Assembly (NCBI GenBank): GCA_965644315.1
Contig: CBFFRQ010000069.1
Coordinates: 930,001 to 994,000 of the forward strand
Length of the DNA: 64,000 nucleotides
Direction of reading: 5' to 3'
From: Caecitellus pseudoparvulus
Lineage: Eukaryota > Bigyra: Bicosoecida
Below are positions 1 through 9,400 of this stretch, piece by piece. Numbering within the stretch: position 1 is the first letter of the stretch; every line of letters begins with the position of its first letter. A program made the position numbers and the translations under genes. Under the pieces are notes generated by a model. That model was not told the origin of the DNA. It searched no databases and saw only the letters and a list, made by a program, of their open reading frames with translations.

Positions 1-779
1 GTCTTCGTGGAGGCAGGTGTGGAAGCGCTGTGGCAGAGACTCGTAGAAAAACACGATGTTTGGCTTGATAGCCCCGCCCTTGCACTTGCGACACCTCGCC
101 ACGTCCCCGGCCGCTGCGGCACGCTTGACCCGTGACATGGCAGCGCTGGCGCCGCAGGCGACGCAGGACGCCTTGTCGAGGCTTCCATGGCATTGCACAA
201 TTGCTTTGGCTGGAACCCCCGCCCGAGCCTCCAAGGAGTCGATGTTCTGTGTGTACACCCTCTGCAGCTTGCCGGCCTTTGCGAGCTGGGCGACAAAGCG
301 GTGTGCGAGGGACGGCTCGGCTGCTTCAAAAGCCTGCAGCAAAGGTGACACCAGGGAATAGAACAGCTCAGGCTCCTCTTTGAAAACCCGCACGTCAAAC
401 CTGAGGGTGGGGTGGCAGTGAAGGTCGGCCGGGTGCACGCGTGCTGGCAAAGTGCAGGCGGCTGCACGTACAGTTCCTGTGGTTCCGAGAGCTGTGTGCC
501 GCCGAACTCTCCCGCAGCAATCTTAGCATACAGCCCAGAATTTGGACTTCGAAAGTCTGGGATTCCGCTGGACACTGACACGCCTGCTCCGAGAATGACG
601 ACCACTTTGCTGGCAGCTTGCAGCGCCTTCACCACGCACGCCAGAGAATGCACTGCTGGCTGAGGCTGCCGCGAGGAGTGGGCAACACGACGCTTGAGGG
701 ACAAATCTGCATCTAACACTTTCTGGGCGGCAGAGGCTATGCTGCTGCCGGCAGCCACCCTCCCATGCGCTGCAGCCAT
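1..779 (-). CDS. Sirtuin, Sir2 family class I (partial, C-terminus beyond left edge)
   Basis: NAD+-dependent protein lysine deacylase. I splice exon 1 at 779..472 to exon 2 at 400..1 through a 71-nt GT-AG intron (471..401, donor GTACGT); the gene runs off the window. Seen: the NAD-binding motif GAGVSVSSGIPDFRSP from about residue 64, then the YTQNIDSLE signature, the catalytic His in HGSLDKASC, and the structural zinc pattern CVAC...CRKC, followed by KPNIVFF. This order and these motifs match SIRT1/2/3-like class I sirtuins. The start is the first in-frame ATG (ATGGCTGCA). The N-terminal 55 residues are not conserved and carry no clear targeting signal, so nuclear, cytosolic or mitochondrial location is open. 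A CAATTTCCGC motif lies 23-32 bp upstream of the ATG. Identity as a sirtuin is secure; the subtype is inferred. Confidence 0.88.
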   Translation of the reverse strand, partial: MAAAHGRVAAGSSIASAAQKVLDADLSLKRRVAHSSRQPQPAVHSLACVVKALQAASKVVVILGAGVSVSSGIPDFRSPNSGLYAKIAAGEFGGTQLSEPQELYVQPPALCQHACTRPTFTATPPSGLTCGFSKRSLSCSIPWCHLCCRLLKQPSRPSHTALSPSSQRPASCRGCTHRTSTPWRLGRGFQPKQLCNAMEASTRRPASPAAPALPCHGSSVPQRPGTWRGVASARAGLSSQTSCFSTSLCHSASTPASTK

Positions 780-952
780 GGCTTGGGTTGGCGGCGAAGG
801 CGCGGAAATTGAACGCCGCACTCCCTACAAATTCGCCCCGCAGGCCACCATCACAAAATTTCAGTTCATGGGAGAGCATGCATGCTGTACCTGCCACAAA
901 GGGTGTTCTAAGTATGGAAATATATTGAAGGAGAATTCATTCGGCGCTGCAG

Positions 953-2029
953 TCACAAACTCAGAAGGCGCTTGAGCCACGGCTTATACTCCACAAACAT
1001 GTGCTCGTATGACCAGAATCCTTCCCTGGCAGCGTGCTCGTCAGAGTCCTCCGATGACGCTTCCCGGCGCTGGCTGCCTTGCTTGCGTTCAGGAGGGCCT
1101 CCTCCTGTGCTGCCCTGCCGTGCGCGGCCTCGCACAGGCGATGCACTGCGGTGCCTCGCCGCGCCAGCGGCCGTTGCCGCTGCACTGGCATGGGAGCTGC
1201 TTCGGGAATGGGCAGAGGATGCCGACGCGGCGGCAGCAAGGGCAGGAGCAGTGGCAGGCGCGGCAGGCATGTCGGGGCCGGCCGCCGCCACCATGGGCAC
1301 AAACAAACCCTCCGCCTCCACGCGCTCCCAGCCGCCCAGGCCGTCGATGAGCATTTCCTCCAAGTCATCGTCCGTGACTTCAGGGGGCAACATGCTGCGC
1401 AGCGTGGTGCGGAAGTAAGGCACGGGGATGGACCCTGACTTGTCAGGGTCGAATAGCTCGAAGGCTCCAATCATCTCGGATTCTGTGTGCTTGTGAGTGG
1501 CCTGCACACGCGACGCTTGGTGGGCGTGCCGCACACCCGCAACCTGCACTGCGCCCACACGCACCCGAATGGCCAGGACACTGATCAATTCCTCCAAGTC
1601 CAGCTGGCCGTTTCCATCAGCGTCTGTCAGCGCGATGAGTCTGCGCACGAAGGGTTGGCCTGCAGTGCGGAGCCAGCAGTCTTCGCACAGCCTGCCGCCT
1701 CCCTCACTGCTTCGTTTCCAGGGGCGTGATGTGGTCCCCCAAGTGGCGGAGCAGCGGTGCCAGCTTCTTTGCAGGCAACAACTTGATGTCTTCATCCGCG
1801 AACTCCAGGAACTGTGTTTCCAAGTACTCCATCTGGGCAGGGACCGCGCAAGGCGTGATGCAAGCGTTTCGCGTTGCGTCGCAGTCGACCGCACCTGCAC
1901 CGGCGTAAGCATGTCCAGCAGCTCACGATGCCGCGCAACCAAGTTCTTAGCAGCAAGAGACCGATTCCTGCTCCCCAGCTGGCGGGCCCTGCGGGCTCGG
2001 CCATTTCGCCGAGCAAAGGCTGCCCTCAT
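953..2029 (-). CDS. EF-hand calcium-binding protein
   Basis: Four exons by splice signals and frame: 2029..1901, 1832..1708, 1640..1565 and 1501..953, with 63-68 nt introns, giving about 292 aa. Seen: two EF-hand loops, DADGNGQLDLEE (canonical) and DPDKSGSIPVPY (canonical in its first half), spaced as in a calmodulin/centrin-type pair. They are followed by a Ser/Ala/Arg-rich tail (residues about 190-265) and an aromatic C-terminus (FWSYEHMFVEYKPWLKRLL). The Arg-rich N-terminus is preceded by an in-frame stop at about 2101, but a small upstream exon cannot be excluded. The family suggests a Ca2+ sensor or flagellar/cytoskeletal EF-hand protein; no specific partner can be named. It is divergently arranged with DUS3 (ATG at 2368). 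Confidence 0.72.
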   Translation of the reverse strand: MRAAFARRNGRARRARQLGSRNRSLAAKNLVARHRELLDMLTPVQVRSTATQRETLASRLARSLPRWSTWKHSSWSSRMKTSSCCLQRSWHRCSATWGTTSRPWKRSSEGGGRLCEDCWLRTAGQPFVRRLIALTDADGNGQLDLEELISVLAIRVRVGAVQVAGVRHAHQASRVQATHKHTESEMIGAFELFDPDKSGSIPVPYFRTTLRSMLPPEVTDDDLEEMLIDGLGGWERVEAEGLFVPMVAAAGPDMPAAPATAPALAAAASASSAHSRSSSHASAAATAAGAARHRSASPVRGRARQGSTGGGPPERKQGSQRREASSEDSDEHAAREGFWSYEHMFVEYKPWLKRLLSL

Positions 2030-2367
2030 GGCTGCAAAGACCCTCTTGGCTGCTGCGAGACTATGCCCTTCCCGAGCTCCAAGCTGCGGCTTGCACGAGC
2101 CTCACTGCCCCTCCTTTCGCCTGCACGTGCCTTGAGCAGCAGGGAGTGCTCCTGTGAAAGAAGACTCTCGCGGGTCAGGGTTGTGTAAATTTCTCCAACG
2201 CTGCAGCTGCATCCCGCTGGCGCTGGGCAGCAACGCTGGATGCCTGTGGGGACGATTCAAGTGCACTCAGGGCGCCTCAGACGGCAAAACACAACACCAC
2301 CCCCGTTGGCTCTCCAAACTTATTGCAGACTGGGGCACTCCCTTACAGTCGTGCTCTGAGCTGCGCC
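2030..2367. promoter_or_regulatory. Divergent intergenic region between EF-hand gene and DUS3
   Basis: 338 bp between two start codons on opposite strands, so it should hold both promoters and 5' UTRs. I see no TATA box or clear repeat. The EF-hand-side half contains short open stretches on the minus strand that could be an unrecognised 5' exon. Confidence 0.4.
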
Positions 2368-4458
2368 ATGGCGGCCGCAGCAGGGAAGGAGGGAGCCTCC
2401 AACTCCCGGGATGCCGGGTACAATGTCGCGATGAAGTCTGAGTGCGTTTGGACTGGCTGCGTGCACGTGGGCGAGAAGCATGCGGCTCACGTGTATGTTC
2501 TCAGGTTCATCATCCCTTCGGACTTGCTGCAGCGCATGCGAGAGCTGCGCTCACAGCGTGTGGCAGATGCTACAGGCGCCAAAGTGGAAGTCGGCACCTA
2601 CAAGACTTTGGGCGGTGGCCAGCACAAGCGCAGGCTTACCGATCGAGGTGCGGCTGCCGACCAGAGCCCTCGCGGTCAACGAACACTCCACGCATTTACC
2701 CCCCGCTGCCTTGACCACAGGCATGGTCAAGTCTGCTGCTGCCACAGTGGCTCCAAGCACTGGTTTGGGTGAGTGAAACGCGTGCGAAACGCAGCCGCGT
2801 TCCGCATGCTCTGTTTGGCGGCCGCAGGTGAGGAACTGAACATTGTCAAGTCTGACTTGAAGACCAAGTTGAGGAAGAAACAGTACCCTTTCAAGACCGC
2901 GGCCCGGCAGGCGAAAGGTGGCAAGGGCGCGCAGAAGCGTGCCAGGGGAGGCCAAGCCGCCGACGCCACGGCCAGCGACGTGGCAAAGAAAGCCCGTGCC
3001 GAGGGCGGTGCTGTCACGACAGCAGCAGGCGAGAGCCATGCTGCAGTTGCGGCTTCCAGCTCCCCGCCAGCAGCAGCGGCAGCGGCGGAAGCACCTGGGG
3101 TTTCTGTGGAGCCTGAGGGTGACGACACGCCCCTCACTCCTCGCGAAAAGCGCCCGCTGGACCTGCAAGGCAAGGTGTACATCGCGCCGCTGACGACAGT
3201 CGGAAACCTGCCCTATCGACGGATCATGGTGGGCTTGGGTGCAGACGTGACAGTGTCGGAGATGGCGCTGGCGCACCAGTTACTGAAGGGTGAGAACAGG
3301 GAATGGGCCCTGGTGAAGCGCCACCCCTGCGAGAAGATGTTCGGACTGCAAGTGGCGGGGGCACACCCTGAGGACATGGGCCGCCTAGCGGAGTTGGTGC
3401 AGAATGAGCTGACGGTGGACTTCGTGGACGTGAACATGGGCTGCCCCATTGACCTCGTCTGCCAGCGCGGCATGGGCAGCACCCTCATGGGGCGCCAAGC
3501 CAAGATCCGCGGCATCATCAAGAACATGACCAGCATGATGGACGCGCCGCTGACGTTGAAGATGCGCATCGGCATCGACGACAAGAAGCCCATCGCGCAC
3601 AAAGTCGTGCAGGCGGCGCGGGAGGTCGGCGGTGTCCACGCCTGCGCCGTGCACGGGCGCTCCAAGGAGCAGCGCTACACGCGAGAGGCGAACTGGGACT
3701 ACATCTCCCGCCTGGTGGACGCGGCACAGGAGGGGGTGGGCCAGGACGGCGAGCTGCTGCCGCACATGCCCATCATCGGCAACGGCGACATCATGACGTG
3801 GCAGGACTGGGAGGCGGGTATGGCGACGGGCGTGACGACATGCATGCTGGCGCGTGGCGCCCTCATCAAGCCCTGGCTGCCGACCGAGATCAAGGAGCGC
3901 CGGACGTGGGACATCTCCTCCCGGGAGCGACTGGACATCCTGAAGGATTTCGCCAAGTACGGCCTCGAGCACTGGGGGTCAGACGACAAGGGTGTCGCGC
4001 GCACGAGGCGGTTCCTGCTCGAGTGGCTCTCATTCACCTGGCGGTACGTACCAGTGGGGCTCATGGAGCGCATGCCCCAGCGCATCAACCAGCGCCCGCC
4101 CCTGTACGTGGGCCGAGACGATCTGGAGACTCTCATGGCCTCCCCCGAGGCGGAGGACTGGGTGAAGCTGAGCGAGATTATCCTGGGCAAGGTGCCCCCA
4201 GGATTCACCTTCAAGCCCAAGCACAAAGCCAACTCGTACTCCATTGGCGGCACGTCCATCACCTCTTCCACCCTTTCCGAGCTGGACGCCACATTCTTGA
4301 CTGACGCGCTGGCCGGCACAGGCTTTGGTAAACGGCTGCAAACCCCCGAGTACAGTTTGCTCAGTAAGGTGATGGCAGAGCCGGACATGCCCATTGTCGG
4401 CTCTTACGAGGCGTATGTGTCAGAGCAAGATGGTGCTGCGGCCCCGCCTCAAGGCTAG
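2368..4458 (+). CDS. DUS3: tRNA-dihydrouridine(47) synthase (Dus3/DUS3L family)
   Basis: FMN/NADPH-dependent reduction of uridine 47 in the tRNA variable loop. Exons 2368..2417, 2505..2647, 2721..2768 and 2828..4458 give 623 aa; all three introns join in frame. Seen: an LRKKQYPF segment matching the Dus3 N-terminal conserved patch, a KVYIAPLTTVGNLPYRR start of the TIM barrel, DVNMGCPIDLV (catalytic-Cys region), HGRSKEQRYT, GNGDI and ARGALIKPWL. The block GLEHWGSD...TRRFLLEWLSF is the Dus3-specific C-terminal part. Oddity: the animal and yeast enzymes carry CCCH zinc fingers before the barrel, but the roughly 95 residues upstream of LRKK here contain no cysteine at all. The linker before the barrel is Ala/Lys-rich with KKAR and KRAR patches that could act as nuclear or RNA-binding signals. 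The start ATG has a good context (GCCATGG). Confidence 0.93.
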
Positions 4459-4860
4459 GTGGGCAGGCCTGCCTCCGCCCCCCAAATGCATGCTTGAACC
4501 TTGAATTGGCAGTGAAGACGGCAGACACTTGGACTCGCAGATGCACAAAATCAGACCCCACAAAAGCTGCATCCCCGTGCTGCTGCCCTGTTCCCCTGCC
4601 AACAGCTCACACACAGCAGGTGCCAGCTCCGCTCCTCCAGCACCTCGATTGGTTCTGGCAGCACACTTCCGGTGCTTCCGCAGCGTCTTGAAACGTACCC
4701 TCCGCGCAGTAAGCCCACCTGTAGCTTTCACGTGAAAGGAGAAGGTGAGTTTGGCCGAGGCCTCGGCGGCGCCTGCAGGTTGCTGCCGGCTGCAAACGCC
4801 GCAGGTTGCTGCCTCCTGGTGCACCCCCCTCCACTTACAGGCCCTCCCTTGCCCCGCAGC
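4459..4860. promoter_or_regulatory. DUS3 3' flank and CaM-kinase promoter/5' leader, possible 5'-UTR intron
   Basis: 402 bp between tandem genes. A strong donor (AAG|GTGAGT at 4745) and a strong acceptor (CCCCGCAG ending at 4859) directly before the kinase ATG suggest a 115-nt intron in the 5' untranslated leader. No other conserved coding signal is seen. Confidence 0.4.
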
Positions 4861-6172
4861 ATGGCACAGTACCTGCGTTCATTCTTCGTCAAGGATGAAT
4901 GCCACAAGGCGTATTCGTTGGGCGCAGTGCTCGGCACTGGAAACTTTGCCACTGTAGGTTGCGGAAGATGCCTGCGGCAGGTGCCGCGGGACGTGCACTG
5001 GCCACACCTCCCACCTTGACTGCTGGCGTCACGTGCAGGTAAAGCGGGCCACAGACAAACAAGATGGCAGTGAGTGGGCCGTCAAGATCATTGACAAGGT
5101 GAGAGGTAGGCGTCCCGACGCTTGAGCGCTGGAGCCAGTGCTGCCGAGAGGCAGCATCGCAGGCCCTTGCACAAGGCGGTGACTGCATTTGGCAGTCAGA
5201 GCTCACCGGCATGAGCTCCACTTGCCCCCATCACAGGCCAAGCTGGATGCTGAGGATGAGGCTGCTCTTCAAGTGGAGGTGTCCATCCTGGAGCGGGTGG
5301 ACCACCCCAACATCGTCCGCATGCGGCAGGTGTTTGACTGCCCCCGCACCTTCTACATGGTCATGGAGATCATGACCGGTGGCGAGCTCTTTGATCGCAT
5401 TGTGGAGAAAGAGAAGTACTCTGAGGAAGAAGCCCGGCAAACCGTTCGCAAGATCGCTGACGCCCTCGTGTACTGCCACTCTGAAGGCATCGTCCACCGC
5501 GACCTGAAGCCAGAGAACCTGCTGTACGCCAGCGAGGCCGACGACGCCGAAATCAAGGTCGCCGACTTTGGCTTGGCCAAGCTCGTCGCAGAGGCTGACA
5601 TGATGGCAACGGCATGCGGCACGCCAGGCTACGTGGCGCCCGAGATTCTCAACGGTGTGCCATACGACGAGAAGTGCGACATGTGGAGCCTGGGCGTCAT
5701 CCTGTACATTTTGCTGTGCGGCTTCCCGCCATTCTACGATGAGAACAACGCGGAGCTTTTTGCACAGATCAAGTCTGCTTCCTACGACTACCCTTCTCCC
5801 TACTGGGATGAGGTGTCGGACGAGGCCAAGAGCCTCATCGACGCCCTGCTGGTGGTGGACCCTTCCCAGCGCCTGAGTGCTGCCGAGTTCTTGGAGCACC
5901 CGTGGGTTGTCAACAAGGCTTCCGAAGACACCCTCAGTGGGGCCGTGGAAGGCATGCGCAAGATCCAGGCCAGGAAGCGCTTCCGGCAGGCAGTTCTGCG
6001 TGTCGTAGCGGCCAACACCTTCAAGCGGGTCATGGCCAGCAACACCGGCATGTCCAACCCAGATGTCCTGGCCAAGGCAGCAGAGGAAATCGGCGAAGCG
6101 GTGCATGAAGAAGCCAAGGTTGCTGGGGAGGGCGAGGCCCCTGCAGCGGCTGGCGGCGGTGCTGGAGAGTAG
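4861..6172 (+). CDS. Calcium/calmodulin-dependent protein kinase (CAMK group)
   Basis: Ser/Thr kinase of CaMKI/II type, 362 aa, from exons 4861..4953, 5039..5098 and 5237..6172. Seen: G-loop LGTGNFATV (residues 24-32), VAIK-type lysine K47 (AVKII), HRDLKPEN (138-145), DFG (161-163), GTPGYVAPE activation-segment end, and DMWSLGVILYILLCGFPPF. After the kinase core, about residues 290-320 (EGMRKIQARKRFRQAVLRVV) form a basic amphipathic stretch like the autoinhibitory/calmodulin-binding segment. There is no association domain, so it is monomeric CaMKI-like rather than CaMKII. All catalytic residues are present. The tail is Ala/Gly/Glu-rich. Regulation by Ca2+/calmodulin is inferred from the family and the basic helix. 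Confidence 0.93.
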
Positions 6173-6408
6173 GCCAGCCGGGTGCCTGTGAGGGGGCAGT
6201 GTGAGCTTGGATTTCCGGGTGGCAAACCTGATTCAATTCAGAAAGTCACAACATCGCCTTGGTGAAGCAAAGTAGCCGGAGAGTCAGCTGCAGCACTGGC
6301 CCTGCAGAGGAAGACTGGCGGGCAGAGCACCGCGCGGAGCGAGCCAGGCCAGACGAGTTCCCGACGGGCACCGTCGCGCGGCAGGTCGCTCACTTCGGGG
6401 GCAGAACT

Positions 6409-9400
6409 ATGGATGAAGCACCGAGTGGGGGGGCTTTTGCGAGTATTGGGGAGCAGCAGCAGGCCTCCTCTGCAGGAGGGCCAGTGTCCCCCAGGTACGG
6501 CCTGCCACGGCTCCGCTCGCGGCACACAGCATGGACCAGAAACTGCTCCGCACTCGCACAGGAGCGCCTTGTACTCTGAGCTGAAGAGCCATGACGCACA
6601 AGTGGCATCCATTGTTGTGAATGTGTATGACTCCAACCTGCAGACTTTGAAGGCTGCCTTTGATGCGCGCGCAGGCAACGTGAAAGAGGTTCGCCCTGCT
6701 GTCGCAGCGACCACTTGCCTGCTGCCACGCAGCCCTCCTCCGTATGCAGGCTGAGTTTGTGGAGATTCTCTCCGGTCTCTTGGAGGAGACGACGAGTATC
6801 TCATTCCGGAAACCTGCGCGCCTTGCGGTGGATGAGGCGAACTCTGCTGTGGCAGGCCAGGGCAACCACACCTCTGGCGTGAGCGAGGTGACCAACCTTT
6901 CACGGGAGCAGATGAAGCTGCGGCTCAGGCAGCTCTTTGTTGAGATCGATGCGAATGCTGACGGTATCGTGAGTTGGCACGACTACTCCTCGTGGAGTGT
7001 CGCACAGTCTGCACAGACCAGCGACACTGTGCTCTTCACCGACGCTGTCCGGCCCTACAGCCTCGCCCTCGACATCTTGCCTTCGTCCAGCACGACACGG
7101 GCTCCTGGTGTCAAGGCCATCCGAACCGCACCCAGAGGTTCGGGGGGAGCTGCTGCACGGGTCGGCTTCACGCGTCCTGTGCGTGCGCGGCCCTTGCGCA
7201 AGGCACACGCCTCGCTCATGGCAGCCCCGGCGGACGGCGAGGGGGAGGAGGAGGCTGGCGAGGACATGACCTTTGCCAAGGTGGGTGGCAAGTGGGTGTC
7301 TCCGCTTGGACCTGAGCCGTCTGTCGTGATCAAGCCCACCAGCACCCGCGTTGGCATGGTTCACGTGCCCAAGTCAGTCCTGCAGCACCGACTCGCGGAG
7401 ACGTTGTCGTCTGAGGAAGCCATGCGGGCAGCCCTCCTGGACAGCCACTCCGGGCACGGCCCGGCCAATCAGTCCACTAGAGGAGAATGGCTGCACCACC
7501 AAGTCAGGCACAGAGAGCACGCAAGCCTGCGCACGGGTGCCGCTCCCACCCAGCAGCGCAGACTTGCGGGGTCTGCCTCGGCACCGAACCTGACCCCGCT
7601 GTCTGAGCGATACTTGGACTGGGCCTCCTTCGCGCCCATTTTGCGGGACACCTTTGTGCCTGATGGGTATGTGGCCACCACAGCGGACGTCAGCACAGCA
7701 CATTCCAACTCCAATGTGCGGGCCAAGCAAGCTCGACAGGCTCCGACTTCAGTGTCGCCCGGCATCCCCAATACCATGCTTGCTGCCCGGCGAATCACTG
7801 GGTCGGAGGGCATGGCGGAGGGCCCACTGGCTGGACCAGACGATGGGCCTTTCTCAGCATCGGCTGCACATGGAGAGCTTGCTGGGCAGTCCCGGAATGC
7901 CATCGAATTCCTTCGCTACTTTGCGAGCTTGGACGTCGTGGCAAAGATTGACACCAGCATGCCTGGCGTGGAACTGTGGAATGCCACTGACCTCACGCCG
8001 TATGGCCTGCTCATTGACGATATGAACACCGTGGAGCGAGGGCCTGCCTGGGCGCGCACGACGGCAGCCGACCTGCAGCGCAGCCACGTTATCGAGACTC
8101 GCAAGGTGGAGGCGGTCGATGTGTTCACAAACCAGTCCGCTCGCCAGCCCCGATCATTCGCCTGCACATCAGCTGCGAATGGAACGCTGAGTTTGTGGGA
8201 CTTGGGCACGAAAGGCCGACGAGGAGAGGTCGTGCGCTTCCCAAAGCTCGCTACTTGGAGCGCTGGCGCAACTCAAACTGCGCTGCAGTTTTGGGAGAAG
8301 TACTCCGTACTGTATGCAGGGGACGATGAAGGGGAGGTCAGTGCCTGGGATGTCTTTCACACTGTGCGCATGTCACGCAGCAAGCCCTGCAAGGGCATGA
8401 TCACCGGTCTTGTGCCCCTGCCTGAGCTGGATGCGCTGGTGGTGGGCTCTGCCGACCACACAGCTGTCATCCTTGACGCCATGACAGGAGCCGTGCACGT
8501 GCGCCACGCTGGTCACCGCAGGGCGGTGGTGGGTGTTGACTACTTGGCCCACCGGCGCTTGGTGCTGACGGCCAGCGTGGACCATGACGCGCGTGTGTGG
8601 AGCGCGTCAGTGCCCGTGACCATCATGACCCTTTCTGGGCACATGGCGCCGCTGGTGGGCGTGTCAGCTGTGCAAGGCACGTCTGAAGTCATAACCGCTT
8701 CCCTGGATGGCGCGATCAAGGTGTGGGATCTCCGCAAGCCGGCACGGGCAGTGCAGACCTTGCACGTGTCCCGCACAGAGGAGGCCATGCGCATCCGGCT
8801 CAAGGAGGTGGCAGGCATGGGGCGCTCTCGGGCCGACAGCCGCGAAGATGCGGGGGAGGACTTTGCTGTCGGGACGGGCTTCGTAGGCGCCGCGACGGGC
8901 GGCGTTCAGTCTGCGCGGGGAACCACCAGTACGCCTGCGCAGGGTGGGGCTGCAAAAAGTGGGGGTGCAGTGGGTCTGCAGCGGGCAGTGCAGCTGGCAA
9001 GGCACGTCGCACACGGGACCGTCATGCGAGGATTTGCTGTGTGCCATGGGCGGCACCCCTCCATCCTGGCTGGCTTCAAGCACATCCAGAGATTCCGGCA
9101 AGCTCGTGCCCCAGCCACCAGCAGCGTCACCCACGATGACCTGGTCACGGGCGTCATCGTGGATTCGTTTCATGCCAGCATCATAACGTGCAGTGGCGGG
9201 CAAGTCTTTGTCTGGTCAGTCCTGACAGGGCAGCTGGAAAACAAGCACGTCATCAGTTCTGACCGCATCACTGCACTGGGCAAGTCAGCCGACGGCGGTG
9301 CCTTCGTTACAGGCACGGACAAAGGCGCGATCGCCGTCATGTCAATGGGGACCGGGCACAAGGTTCGCACCTTGCAGGCACACACGGCTGAGGTGGTTGC

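Noticed and set aside
2551-3276. 241-aa minus-strand ORF opposite DUS3
   Set aside because: Shadow of the DUS3 frame; spans a DUS3 intron and has no recognisable domain.
6259-6408. 50-residue N-terminal extension of the WD gene
   Set aside because: The open frame begins at TTG, not ATG. The first ATG is at 6409 and the extension has no conserved features.
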